This document shows positions 26,796-34,583 of a DNA stretch of 64,000 nucleotides, one piece after another. The stretch is from Alphaproteobacteria bacterium (GTDB lineage Bacteria > Pseudomonadota > Alphaproteobacteria > Kiloniellales > DSM-21159): positions 46,562-110,561 of the forward strand of contig JAUILQ010000012.1 of NCBI GenBank assembly GCA_030433005.1, read 5' to 3'. Below the pieces are notes generated by a model. It was not told the DNA's origin and ran no database searches. It saw only the letters and a list, made by a program, of their open reading frames with translations. Within the stretch, counting starts at the first letter, position 1, and the number at the start of each line of letters is the position of its first letter. A program made the position numbers and the translations under genes.

Positions 26796-27350
26796 ATGAC
26801 CAGCGTCGAGCAGCCGAGCTTCAGCCGGCGGATCCCCGAGGGCGACGACCGCGAGCGGCCGGTCTGCGACACCTGCGGCTTCGTCGACTACCAGAACCCC
26901 AAGGTCGTGGTCGGCTCGGTGGCGAGCTGGCAGGGCCGGGTGCTGCTGTGCCGCCGGGCGATCGAGCCGCGGCTCGGCTACTGGACCCTGCCGGCCGGCT
27001 ACCTGGAGCTGCACGAGCCGACCGCCGAGGGCGCCCGGCGCGAGGCCTGGGAGGAGGCGCGCGCCGAGCTGGAGATCGAGCGGCTGCTGGCGGTCTACAC
27101 GATCCTGCGGCTGAGCCAGGTCCAGCTGATCTATCGCGCGCGCCTGGTCACGCCCGAGGTTTCGGCCGGCCCCGAGACCCAGGAGTGCGGGCTCTTCGAG
27201 TGGGACGAGATCCCCTGGGAGGAGATCGCCTTTCCCTCGGTGCACTGGGCGCTCGGCCACTGGCGGCAGACCCTGGGCGACGACGGCTTCGCGCCCTTCG
27301 CCAACCCGCCGGGCGAGACCGGCCGCATGGAGCGGCCGCAGGGTCTGTAG
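26796..27350 (+). CDS. Nudix hydrolase with N-terminal CxxC
   Basis: A 184-aa Nudix protein. The N-terminus has a single CDTCG pair (residues 24-27), the remnant of the zinc ribbon seen in NudC-like or ADP-ribose Nudix relatives. FVDYQNPKVVVGSVASWQGR opens the Nudix fold. The Nudix box spans residues ~68-92 with RREAWEEARAEL, where Ala replaces the usual Gly after the EE pair. It hydrolyses a nucleoside diphosphate linked to another group; the substrate is unknown. It is divergent from the uncharacterised gene upstream and convergent with the DUF3501 operon. Confidence 0.88.
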   Translation: MTSVEQPSFSRRIPEGDDRERPVCDTCGFVDYQNPKVVVGSVASWQGRVLLCRRAIEPRLGYWTLPAGYLELHEPTAEGARREAWEEARAELEIERLLAVYTILRLSQVQLIYRARLVTPEVSAGPETQECGLFEWDEIPWEEIAFPSVHWALGHWRQTLGDDGFAPFANPPGETGRMERPQGL

Positions 27351-27378
27351 GGTCCGGGACCTGAGGCGAAGTCGCACG

Positions 27379-27407
27379 AAAAAGGGGGGTGCGTCGCCGC
27401 CCCCCCC
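27379..27407 (-). terminator. Rho-independent terminator of the rubrerythrin/DUF3501 operon
   Basis: On the minus strand a run of G residues pairs with CCCCCC across an ~11-nt loop and is followed by TTTTT. It is 32-60 bp past the DUF3501 stop codon and also faces the end of the convergent Nudix gene. Confidence 0.75.
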
Positions 27408-27438
27408 TCTCGTCACAAGCCGCGGATCGCGGAGCCGA

Positions 27439-28044
27439 TCAGTCGAAGTCCTCGGCCAGGGCGGCGCGGCCGGCCTCGCTCAGCACCGACATGTGGCTGT
27501 AGGCGCTGTGCTCGAAGCCGACGATGACGCGCGTGTCCGGCTTGCGGAACTTCTCCTTCTGCTCGGCGGTGAAGGGGAAGTGCAGGAACTGCACGGAGCT
27601 CGCCTTGCCGTCCGCGGTCGTGCGGTCGACGTCGGCCTCCGGGACCGCCATCACGCGCTCGCCGTCGAACTCGATGAAGGCGGTTTCCTCGATGCCGCCG
27701 AGCTTGGCCAGGAAGGCCTCGCGGCGCGGCTTGTCGTCGATCTCGAACATCACCGTCGCGACCAGCTCGCTGCCCTGCGGGATCAGCGGGTTGTAGGCCG
27801 ATAGCTCGTCGGCGAGCTGCTCCTCGCCGCCCTTCTCGATCCACAGCATCTCCTGGATCTGCGACCACATGGTGTCGTAGTTCTCGAAGTAGAAGGTGGC
27901 GAAGGGGCCGACGTCGAGGCGGCGGTCGCGCTTCTTCTCGACCAGGGCCTTCTTCAGGCTCTTGCGCTCGGCGCTGTAGCGGTCGAGCGGCCAGATGTCG
28001 GCGGGGGTGATCTCGCGCTTCATGGTCATGGCCTGGGTGCTCAT
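27439..28044 (-). CDS. DUF3501 family protein
   Basis: A 201-aa protein. KREITPADIWPLDRYSAERK opens the domain, and FYFENYDTMWSQIQEMLWIE, LVATVMFEIDDKPRREAFLA and GFEHSAYSHMSVLSEAGRAA are the conserved DUF3501 blocks. The family has no known biochemical activity but is regularly found downstream of rubrerythrin and a cysteine-rich Fe-S oxidoreductase, as here, which suggests a shared role in peroxide or iron homeostasis. It begins 15 bp after the oxidoreductase stop, in the same operon. Confidence 0.88.
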   Translation of the reverse strand: MSTQAMTMKREITPADIWPLDRYSAERKSLKKALVEKKRDRRLDVGPFATFYFENYDTMWSQIQEMLWIEKGGEEQLADELSAYNPLIPQGSELVATVMFEIDDKPRREAFLAKLGGIEETAFIEFDGERVMAVPEADVDRTTADGKASSVQFLHFPFTAEQKEKFRKPDTRVIVGFEHSAYSHMSVLSEAGRAALAEDFD

Positions 28045-28059
28045 CCTGTCAAGCCTCGC

Positions 28060-29457
28060 TTACTTCTTCGGGGTGGCGCCATCCGACACGCCGCTCGCCG
28101 CGCCCAGGCCGTAGGCCAGCGCGAAGAGCTGGATCGGATGGTGCGATTCGCTCGGAACCGGCTTGCGCTCGCCTTCGGGCTGGTCGGCGGCGAAGCGCTC
28201 CATGCCCTGCAGGATGTGCATCCCGGCGAGCGGGCATTCCGAGCTGACGTACTTGTGCTCTGCCTTGTACATGTCGCGGGCGACCGGCTTGCCGACCTTG
28301 AGCGCGGTCTCGAAGTTGCCCTTGAGCACGCCCCAGGAGCCGCCGTGGCCCGAGCAGCGCGGCAGCTGCTTGACCGGCGTCTCGGGGATCAGCTTGAGCA
28401 GCTCGCGGGCCTTGTTGCCCATGTTCTGCGCCCGGCTGTGGCAGGAGATGTGGACCGCGACGCCGCCCTCGAGCGGCTGCAGGCCCTCGGCCAGGCCCTC
28501 CTTGTTGGCGATGTCCACGACGTACTCCGTGACGTCGAAGGTCGCCTGGGCCAGGCGCTTGATGTCCTCGTCCTCGGGCAGCAGCAGCGGCCACTCGAAC
28601 TTCATCATCAGCGCGCAGGAGGGCACGACCGCGACCACGTCGTAACCCTTGTCGACGTAGGGCAGCAGGGCCTTGGCGACGCTCTTCGCGCCCGCGGCGA
28701 CCTCGTCGAGCTTGCCCTGCTCGAACTGCGGCATGCCGCAGCACTGCGGGTAGGCGACCTCGACCTCGACGCCGTTCTTGGCGAGCACCGCCTGGGTCGC
28801 CTCGCCGATGCCGGGGTTGTTGTAGTTGGCGAAGCAGGTGGCGTAGAGCACGACCTTGCGCCCGGCGGCCGGCGCGTCGGCGTCGCGCTGCGGCGGGTTG
28901 GCCTTGGCGCGCTGCTCGAAGGTCTTGGCGTGATACTTCGGCAGCGCGGCGTGGCGGTCGACCTTGGCGACGCTCTCCAGGATGCCGCGGGTCATGCCGT
29001 TGTTCAGGTCGCTGGCCCAGTTGGCCAGGCCCGGCGCCATCGAGGCGAGGCGGCCGTTGCGGTCGGTGCGGGTCAGCTGGTCGGTCATGCCCTCGCCGTG
29101 GCCGGCCTTCCGCTCGGCGGCGCGGTAGCGCAGCATCAGGTGCGGGAAGTCCAGGTCGAACTCGTGCGGCGGCACGTAGGGACAGGACACCATGAAGCAC
29201 ATGTCGCAGAGCGTGCAGGCGTCTACGACCTTCTTGTAGTCGGCCTTGTCCACGCCATCGAGCTCGCCGGTCTCCGACTCGTCGATCAGGTCGAAGAGCA
29301 CCGGGAAGGAGTCGCAGAGGTTGAAGCAGCGGCGACAGCCGTGACAGATGTCGAAGACCCGGTCCATTTCCGCATGGATCTTGTCCATGTCGTAGAAGTC
29401 GGGGTCGTTCCAGTCGATCGGGTGACGCACCGGGGCGTCGAGGCTGCCTTCGCGCAT
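28060..29457 (-). CDS. GlcF/HdrB-like cysteine-rich Fe-S oxidoreductase
   Basis: A 465-aa protein. Two ferredoxin motifs come first: C38-x2-C41-x2-C44-x3-C48 ([11 protein letters not shown]) and C81-x2-C84-x2-C87-x4-C92 ([12 protein letters not shown]). Two CCG-type domains follow, with [14 protein letters not shown] and [12 protein letters not shown] plus PRCSGHGG. This is the architecture of glycolate-oxidase GlcF and heterodisulfide-reductase-like subunits, which move electrons between [4Fe-4S] clusters and a partner. The partner is unknown; the operon context (rubrerythrin before, DUF3501 after) points to electron supply for peroxide reduction. ATG at 29457 has AGGAAGGAAAG just upstream; earlier in-frame codons lack this. 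Confidence 0.87.
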   Translation of the reverse strand: MREGSLDAPVRHPIDWNDPDFYDMDKIHAEMDRVFDICHGCRRCFNLCDSFPVLFDLIDESETGELDGVDKADYKKVVDACTLCDMCFMVSCPYVPPHEFDLDFPHLMLRYRAAERKAGHGEGMTDQLTRTDRNGRLASMAPGLANWASDLNNGMTRGILESVAKVDRHAALPKYHAKTFEQRAKANPPQRDADAPAAGRKVVLYATCFANYNNPGIGEATQAVLAKNGVEVEVAYPQCCGMPQFEQGKLDEVAAGAKSVAKALLPYVDKGYDVVAVVPSCALMMKFEWPLLLPEDEDIKRLAQATFDVTEYVVDIANKEGLAEGLQPLEGGVAVHISCHSRAQNMGNKARELLKLIPETPVKQLPRCSGHGGSWGVLKGNFETALKVGKPVARDMYKAEHKYVSSECPLAGMHILQGMERFAADQPEGERKPVPSESHHPIQLFALAYGLGAASGVSDGATPKK

Positions 29458-29746
29458 GTCTTTCCTTCCTCCGGCCGGGGGCCCGGATGGCTGTTCAGGC
29501 GACAGGGCCGACGAGGGAGCCGAGGGCACCGTCGCAGATCTGGCGCAGCGATGTCATCATGCAACGGGATGCGGCGCCGCCTCGGCGCCGGCGCGACAGC
29601 GTGACCTGCCGTCGCCACCACGCGCGCCACCACGCGCAGCAGGCGCGGGCACCGGGGTGCCCGCCCTGCCGGGCGCGGCCGAGTTCCGGGGCCCGCCGCC
29701 CCGCGCCGGCCGCGAAGACCGCGCAGGAACGGCGGGCGCGCCGGAC

Positions 29747-30163
29747 TCAGTCCATCGTGTCGAGCGCCTTCTGGAAGCGGCCGGCGTGGCTCTTCTCGGC
29801 CTTGGCGAGCGTCTCGAACCAGTCGGCGATCTCGTCGAAGCCCTCGTCGCGCGCGGTGCGGGCCATGCCCGGGTACATGTCGGTGTACTCGTGGGTCTCG
29901 CCCGCGATGGCGGCCTTCAGGTTCAGGCCGGTATCGCCGATCGGCTCGCCGGTCGCCGGGTCGCCGACCTCCTCGAGGTAGGCGAGGTGGCCGTGCGCAT
30001 GGCCGGTCTCGCCTTCCGCCGTGGAGCGGAACACCGCGGCCACGTCGTTGTAGCCCTCGACGTCCGCCTTCTGGGCGAAATAGAGGTAGCGGCGGTTCGC
30101 CTGGCTCTCGCCGGAGAACGCGTCCTTGAGATTCTGCTCGGTCTTGCTGCCCTTGAGCGACAT
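29747..30163 (-). CDS. Rubrerythrin (diiron domain only)
   Basis: A 138-aa four-helix ferritin-like diiron protein that reduces H2O2. The first half has [17 protein letters not shown] and [17 protein letters not shown], the second [20 protein letters not shown] and [16 protein letters not shown], giving the paired Glu and ExxH iron ligands. The C-terminal rubredoxin domain of classical rubrerythrin is missing, so an external electron donor is needed; the Fe-S oxidoreductase 289 bp downstream on the same strand is a natural candidate. The strong promoter at 30243-30270 carries an Irr-type box. Confidence 0.92.
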   Translation of the reverse strand: MSLKGSKTEQNLKDAFSGESQANRRYLYFAQKADVEGYNDVAAVFRSTAEGETGHAHGHLAYLEEVGDPATGEPIGDTGLNLKAAIAGETHEYTDMYPGMARTARDEGFDEIADWFETLAKAEKSHAGRFQKALDTMD

Positions 30164-30242
30164 ATCGGACTCCCTTCGACTTTGCGTCAGTTATTGCTGC
30201 GGCCCGCCGGGAGGTTGTTCGCCACGGCGGCCTGCATGCCGG

Positions 30243-30270
30243 ACTATAAGACGCGAAAAAGCGAAGTCAA
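30243..30270 (-). promoter_or_regulatory. Sigma-70 promoter of the rubrerythrin operon
   Basis: Read on the minus strand: TTGACT, 16 bp, TATAGT. The predicted start is near 30236, about 73 nt before the rubrerythrin ATG. The -35 lies 3 bp from the Irr-like box. Confidence 0.7.
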
Positions 30271-30273
30271 CAG

Positions 30274-30290
30274 CTTGGAACGGTTCTAAA
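30274..30290 (-). promoter_or_regulatory. Irr/ICE-like box upstream of rubrerythrin
   Basis: On the minus strand the site reads TTTAGAA, CCG, TTCCAAG. The first half matches the iron-control-element half-site TTTAGAA exactly and the second matches TTCTAAA in 5 of 7. It abuts the -35, where Irr could activate or block transcription. The irr gene is less than 100 bp away on the far side of this region. Confidence 0.65.
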
Positions 30291-30311
30291 CAAAAAAGCA
30301 ATTTTATGATT

Positions 30312-30326
30312 TGAGAGGCATTCTCA
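30312..30326. promoter_or_regulatory. Fur-like palindrome in the rubrerythrin upstream region
   Basis: TGAGAGGCATTCTCA is a 7-1-7 palindrome-like site that differs from TGAGAATNATTCTCA at two central bases. It also fits the TGA-N9-TCA pattern used by RirA. It lies about 40 bp upstream of the -35 and about 60 bp from the irr stop codon. Confidence 0.5.
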
Positions 30327-30385
30327 TTGCGCCCGCCCCGTTCGAGGCAGACGCGCTCAAGCCCCGGAGCGCCCTTGGTCGGCGG

Positions 30386-30871
30386 CTAGTCAGCCTCGCC
30401 GTCGGCGAGCCGCACGATCACGTCGACCCGCCGAATCCGGCTGCCTTCGGGCGCCGACGGCAGGTCGGCCAGCTGGATCTGGTCGCCGGGAATGTCGAGC
30501 AGCCGACCGTTGCCTTCGAAGAAGAAGTGATGATGGTCGGTGACGTTGGTGTCGAAGTAGGAGCGGCCCGGCTCCACGACGACCTCGCGCAGCAGGCCGG
30601 CCTCGGTGAACTGGTGCAGCGTGTTGTAGACCGTCGCCAGCGACACCGGCTGGCCCGCGCCGACCGCCTCGTCGTGAAGCTGCTCGGCCGTGATGTGCCG
30701 GTCGCAGGCGCGCGGCTCGCCGCCCGCCTCGCCGCCGGACGGCGGCGCAGCCTGCTCGGTGGGCGAGGGATCGAAGAGCAGCTTGGCCAGGGCGAGGCGC
30801 TGACGCGTCGGCCGCAGGCCCACCTGCTTCAGGCGCTCGATCAGCGCGGTATAGCGACGTTCGGTCATCAT
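30386..30871 (-). CDS. irr: Iron response regulator Irr (Fur superfamily)
   Basis: A 161-aa Fur-family regulator. The winged helix has GLRPTRQRLALAKLLF and VSLATVYNTLHQFTEAGLL. The Irr signature H113-H115 (TDHHHFFFEGNGRLLDIPG) is the haem/metal-sensing cluster, and the C-terminal CxxC zinc site of true Fur is absent. In alphaproteobacteria Irr senses haem status and controls haem synthesis, iron storage and oxidative-stress genes. There is an unusual ~20-residue Pro/Gly-rich insertion with one Cys (residues ~34-57) where most homologues have a short GKG turn. It is divergent from fabA, a neighbourhood common in this class. Confidence 0.92.
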   Translation of the reverse strand: MMTERRYTALIERLKQVGLRPTRQRLALAKLLFDPSPTEQAAPPSGGEAGGEPRACDRHITAEQLHDEAVGAGQPVSLATVYNTLHQFTEAGLLREVVVEPGRSYFDTNVTDHHHFFFEGNGRLLDIPGDQIQLADLPSAPEGSRIRRVDVIVRLADGEAD

Positions 30872-31030
30872 GACACCTGATATGGGCCTTCTTACTGGCA
30901 GGAGAAGAGGCGTCGGTCAATCACTTAGCGCGATCCTTCGAATAAGTTGAACGTGCAGGCCGGCGTCCGGTCCGGGTTGGCGGCCGCCGTCGGCAGGGGT
31001 GCCCCGGCGCCCGGGACCGTTTCCATGGCT

Positions 31031-31061
31031 TGCTGGGCAAGCCCTTGTCGGTGTTATAGTT
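31031..31061 (+). promoter_or_regulatory. Possible fabA promoter
   Basis: TTGCTG and a good -10 TATAGT are 19 bp apart, which is longer than ideal. The predicted start is about 100 nt before the fabA GTG. The -10 is convincing, the -35 less so. Confidence 0.4.
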
Positions 31062-31164
31062 TGCCCGGATCGGCGGTGCCGGCTCCGAAGGTCTGCCCCT
31101 GCGCCTTCTCGCGCTCGGCAGCGCCGCGGGGCCCGGGCGCCGCTCAGGCTGCTAAGGTGACGGT

Positions 31165-31686
31165 GTGAGCGAGAAGAAGCACAGCTACAGCTACGAGGAC
31201 CTGATCTCCTGCGCGGAGGGCGAGCTGTTCGGGCCCGGCAACGCGCAGCTGCCGTTGCCGCCGATGCTGATGTTCGACCGCATCACGCACATCAGCGAGG
31301 AGGGCGGCAGCTTCGACAAGGGCGAGATCGTCGCCGAGCTCGACATCAAGCCGGAGCTCTGGTTCTTCGCCTGTCACTTCAAGGGCGACCCGGTGATGCC
31401 GGGCTGTCTCGGCCTCGACGCGCTGTGGCAGCTGGTCGGCTTCTTCCTGGGCCGCCTCGGGCTGCCCGGCCGGGGGCGCGCCCTCGGCGTCGGCGAGGTC
31501 CGGCTCAAGGGCCAGATCACCCCTTCCATCGGCAAGGTCACGTACCACCTCAACCTGAAGCGGGTCATCGTCCGCAAGCTGGTGATGGGCATCGCCGACG
31601 GCATCTTGAAGGCGGACGGCGAAGTGGTCTACGAGGCCAATGACCTGAAGGTCGGGCTGTTCCAGACCAGTCCCGAAGCCGCCTAG
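31165..31686 (+). CDS. fabA: 3-hydroxydecanoyl-ACP dehydratase/isomerase FabA
   Basis: A 173-aa hot-dog enzyme that dehydrates 3-hydroxyacyl-ACP and isomerises trans-2- to cis-3-decenoyl-ACP, the branch point of anaerobic-type unsaturated fatty acid synthesis. The catalytic pair is H71 and D85 ([16 protein letters not shown], then [15 protein letters not shown]), within one residue of E. coli numbering. The GTG start is supported by an AAGGTGA ribosome binding site and matches the family N-terminus ([20 protein letters not shown]). It begins the fabA-fabB-fabI run. Confidence 0.96.
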   Translation: MSEKKHSYSYEDLISCAEGELFGPGNAQLPLPPMLMFDRITHISEEGGSFDKGEIVAELDIKPELWFFACHFKGDPVMPGCLGLDALWQLVGFFLGRLGLPGRGRALGVGEVRLKGQITPSIGKVTYHLNLKRVIVRKLVMGIADGILKADGEVVYEANDLKVGLFQTSPEAA

Positions 31687-31810
31687 CCGCGAGCCGGAAT
31701 CCCCGGCGGGCGACGGCGGGACCCAAACGACAGGCCGCGCGGGGGGTGCCCGGCGACCGCCGTGCCTGCGGGCGGGCGCGCCCGCTGGACCGAAGCAAGA
31801 GGACGAGCGC

Positions 31811-33028
31811 ATGCGACGTGTCGCCGTAACCGGTCTGGGCATCGTCTCCAGCATCGGCAACAACAAGGAGGAGGTGGCCGACTCGCTGCGGGCCGGCCGC
31901 TCGGGCATCGTCTTCGCGGAGGACTACGCCGAGCGCGGCTTCCGCAGCCACGTCAAGGGCCAGCCGACGATCGACCTGGACGCCCACATCGACCGCCGCC
32001 TGCGGCGCTTCATGGGCGACGGTGCGGCGTTCAACTACGTGGCGATGCGCGAGGCGATCGAGGACGCCGGCCTCGGCGACGACGAGGTCAGCCACGAGCG
32101 CACGGGCCTGATCGTGGGCTCCGGCGGACCCTCGACTTCGAACCAGGTCGAGGCCGCCGACATCGCCCGCGAGAAGGGCGTCAAGCGCATGGGCCCCTAC
32201 ATGGTGCCGCGCTGCATGTCCTCGACCAACTCGGCGAACCTGGCGACGGCCTTCAAGATCAAGGGCCACAGCTACTCGATATCCTCGGCCTGCTCGACCT
32301 CGGCGCACTGCATCGGAAACGGCGCGGAGTTGATCCAGTACGGCAAGCAGGACGTGGTCTTCGCCGGCGGCGGCGAGGAGCTGCACTGGACGCTGTCGAT
32401 GCTGTTCGACTCGATGGGCGCGCTCTCCTCCCACTTCAACGACCAGCCGACCAAGGCCTCGCGGGCCTACGACAAGGCGCGCGACGGCTTCGTCATCGCC
32501 GGCGGCGGCGGCGTCGTGGTGCTCGAGGAGCTCGAGCGGGCCAAGGCGCGCGGCGCCAAGATCTACGCGGAGCTGGTCGGCTACGGCGCGACCTCGGACG
32601 GGGCCGACATGGTGGCGCCCTCGGGCGAGGGCGCGGTGCGCTGCATGCGCATGGCGCTCGGCCAGCTCGGCAACGCGCGCGTCGACTACATCAACACCCA
32701 CGGCACCTCGACCCCGGTCGGCGACGGCATCGAGCTGAAGGCGATCAAGGAGGTCTTCGGCCAGGACCTGCCGAAGATCAGCTCGACCAAGTCGATGACC
32801 GGCCATGCCCAGGGCGCGGCCGGCGCGACCGAGGCGATCTACAGCCTGCTGATGATGGAGCGCGGCTTCATCGCGCCCTCGATCAACATCGACGATCCCG
32901 ACGACGAGGCCGAGGGCATCCCGATCCCGAAGGTCGCCGAGGACGCCCGTCTCGACTGCGTGCTGTCGAACTCCTTCGGCTTCGGCGGCACCAACTGCAG
33001 CCTGGCGTTCCGCCGGCTCGAGGACTGA
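31811..33028 (+). CDS. fabB: 3-oxoacyl-ACP synthase I (FabB)
   Basis: A 405-aa condensing enzyme that elongates the cis-3-decenoyl-ACP made by FabA and other acyl-ACPs. The Cys-His-His triad is intact: C161 in [13 protein letters not shown]297 in [11 protein letters not shown] and H332 in [13 protein letters not shown], with K327 just before. A strong AAGAGGA ribosome binding site precedes the ATG. It lies 124 bp after fabA and 69 bp before fabI; together they form the unsaturated fatty acid module. Confidence 0.97.
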   Translation: MRRVAVTGLGIVSSIGNNKEEVADSLRAGRSGIVFAEDYAERGFRSHVKGQPTIDLDAHIDRRLRRFMGDGAAFNYVAMREAIEDAGLGDDEVSHERTGLIVGSGGPSTSNQVEAADIAREKGVKRMGPYMVPRCMSSTNSANLATAFKIKGHSYSISSACSTSAHCIGNGAELIQYGKQDVVFAGGGEELHWTLSMLFDSMGALSSHFNDQPTKASRAYDKARDGFVIAGGGGVVVLEELERAKARGAKIYAELVGYGATSDGADMVAPSGEGAVRCMRMALGQLGNARVDYINTHGTSTPVGDGIELKAIKEVFGQDLPKISSTKSMTGHAQGAAGATEAIYSLLMMERGFIAPSINIDDPDDEAEGIPIPKVAEDARLDCVLSNSFGFGGTNCSLAFRRLED

Positions 33029-33097
33029 CGGGTCGCGGCCCGGCCGGGGGCGCGAACAAGAGACAACAGCGAAGCGGCGGACCAGGGGGACAGGCGA

Positions 33098-33913
33098 ATG
33101 GGTATCATGTCGGGCAAGCGTGGCCTCGTGATGGGGGTGGCCAACGACCACTCCATCGCCTGGGGCATCGCCAAGGCCTGCCGCGATGCCGGCGCGGAGG
33201 TCGCCCTGACCTATCAGGCGGGACCCTTCGAGAAGCGCGTGCGGCCGCTCGCCGAGCAGCTCGGCGCCGCCGTCGTGCTGCCCTGCGACGTCGACAGCGA
33301 GGGCGCGGTCGGCCAGACCTTCCAGGAGCTGGCCGGCACCTGGGACAAGATCGACTTCGTCGTGCACGCCATCGCCTACTCCGACAAGGAAGAGCTGAAG
33401 GGCCGCTACCTCGACACCTCGCGGGCCAACTTCCGGCGCACGCTGCTGGTCTCCTGCCACTCCTTCACCGAAGTCGCCCAGGCCGCCCAGCCGATGATGA
33501 ACGAGGGCGGCGCGCTGCTGACGCTCAGCTACCTCGGCGCCGAGCGGGTGACGCCGAACTACAACGTCATGGGCGTCGCCAAGGCGGCGCTCGAGGCCTC
33601 CGTGCGCTATCTCGCGACCGACCTGGGCCCGCAGGGCGTGCGGGTCAACGCGCTCTCGGCCGGGCCGATGCGCACGCTCGCCGGCTCGGCGATCGCCGAC
33701 GCGCGCTTCACCTACGGCTGGAGCCGCGACCACGCCCCGCTGCACCGCGCGGTGCGCCTGGAGGACGTCGGCAACGCCGGGCTCTACCTGCTGTCCGAGC
33801 TGGCCGGCGGCGTCACCGGCGAGGTCCACTTCGTCGACTGCGGCTACAACGTCGTCGGGATTCCCAACCCGCGGCGCATGACCGCCGGCGAGGTCGACAA
33901 GGCGAAGAACTGA
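33098..33913 (+). CDS. fabI: Enoyl-ACP reductase FabI (NADH)
   Basis: A 271-aa short-chain-dehydrogenase-fold enzyme catalysing the last step of each fatty acid elongation cycle; it is the class of target bound by triclosan. The nucleotide region GLVMGVANDHSIAWGIAKA, Y145 (SYLGAERV), the catalytic Y155-x6-K162 (YNVMGVAK) and SAGPMRTLAGSAI are all standard. The C-terminus is complete. Its last codons contain the presumed CTG start of the next gene, so translation of the two may be linked. Confidence 0.96.
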   Translation: MGIMSGKRGLVMGVANDHSIAWGIAKACRDAGAEVALTYQAGPFEKRVRPLAEQLGAAVVLPCDVDSEGAVGQTFQELAGTWDKIDFVVHAIAYSDKEELKGRYLDTSRANFRRTLLVSCHSFTEVAQAAQPMMNEGGALLTLSYLGAERVTPNYNVMGVAKAALEASVRYLATDLGPQGVRVNALSAGPMRTLAGSAIADARFTYGWSRDHAPLHRAVRLEDVGNAGLYLLSELAGGVTGEVHFVDCGYNVVGIPNPRRMTAGEVDKAKN

Positions 33914-34347
33914 CCGGGGCGCCGGCCCACAGCGCCTCGCCCTTCGAGGCGGGGCGGCCGGTCGTCTTCTTCGACGGCGTCTGCGTGCTCTGCAACGCCG
34001 GCGTCGACTTCCTGATCAGCCGCGACCGCGCGGGCCGCATCCGCTTCGCGGCCAAGCAGAGCCCGGCCGGCGCAGCGGCGCTGCGCGCCCGCGGGCTCGA
34101 TCCGACCGATCTCTCGACGCTGCTGGTGATCGACGGGGCCCGGGTGCTGCGCCGGCTCGACGCCGCGCTGGTGCTGGCCCGCTACCTGGGGCCGGGCTGG
34201 CGGCTGCTGGCCGCGCCCGGCTGGCTGCTGCCGAGCGGCCTGCGCGACCGCCTCTACGATGCCGTCGCAACCCGCCGCTACCGCTGGTTCGGCAAGCGCG
34301 CGGACTGCCGGCTGCCGAGCGAGGCAGAGGCGGCGCGCTTTCTCTGA
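33910..34347 (+). CDS. Thiol-disulfide oxidoreductase of the DCC family (DUF393), probable CTG start
   Basis: A ~145-aa DCC-family protein. The defining motif is VVFFDGVCVLCNAGVDFLI with the CxxC (thioredoxin-like) site, followed by [40 protein letters not shown] and YRWFGKRADCRLPS. There is no ATG, GTG or TTG between the fabI stop and the CxxC motif. The only plausible start is the CTG at 33910, which overlaps the fabI TGA as CTGA, the same geometry as the common ATGA overlap. Function is unknown; members are thought to handle thiol redox chemistry. The alternative is a start far upstream, which would make a nonsense N-terminus. Confidence 0.8.
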   Translation: MTGAPAHSASPFEAGRPVVFFDGVCVLCNAGVDFLISRDRAGRIRFAAKQSPAGAAALRARGLDPTDLSTLLVIDGARVLRRLDAALVLARYLGPGWRLLAAPGWLLPSGLRDRLYDAVATRRYRWFGKRADCRLPSEAEAARFL

Positions 34348-34370
34348 GATTGGGACGGAGAGAAAGAATC

Positions 34371-34412
34371 GCGTCCCTGCGGGGCCCCCAGGCCGGGGTC
34401 CGACAGGGACGC
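34371..34412 (-). terminator. Strong hairpin downstream of the 32-aa basic peptide gene
   Basis: GCGTCCCTG and its perfect complement CAGGGACGC (9-bp outer stem) enclose a further GC-rich inner stem. On the minus strand the hairpin is followed by a T/C-rich stretch (GATTCTTTCTCTCC). It lies 13 bp past the small gene's stop and also faces the end of the DCC gene, so it may act in both directions. Confidence 0.6.
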
Positions 34413-34424
34413 GGTTCCGCCGGC

Positions 34425-34523
34425 TCAGCGCTGCGGCGTGCCGACCTTGCGGTTGAGCCGCTTCTTCAGCTTCGCCAGACGCTTCACCTTCAGGCGATTG
34501 GTCTTGCGCTTGATGCTACGCAT
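34425..34523 (-). CDS. 32-residue, highly basic small protein
   Basis: MRSIKRKTNRLKVKRLAKLK continues KRLNRKVGTPQR to a TGA. It has 8 Lys and 7 Arg in 32 residues, no acidic residue, and a helical-looking repeat of basic and Leu/Val positions. It is too short for routine gene callers. Its own promoter (TTGAGT-17-TATAAG), a GGAG Shine-Dalgarno 8 nt before the ATG and a downstream hairpin make it a complete transcription unit. The composition resembles tiny ribosome-associated or rRNA-binding proteins (such as bL36/bL34-like or bTHX-like proteins), but I do not recognise the family. Confidence 0.75.
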   Translation of the reverse strand: MRSIKRKTNRLKVKRLAKLKKRLNRKVGTPQR

Positions 34524-34551
34524 GAAACTCACTCCGACTTGCGAAGCGGGG

Positions 34552-34580
34552 CTTATAGCCGGGGCCCGGGCTGCACTCAA
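34552..34580 (-). promoter_or_regulatory. Promoter of the 32-aa basic peptide gene
   Basis: On the minus strand, TTGAGT and TATAAG are separated by exactly 17 bp, giving a transcription start about 22 nt before the ATG. It is among the best promoter matches in the window and lies in the short gap after the stop of the ugpQ-like gene. Confidence 0.7.
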
Positions 34581-34583
34581 GCC

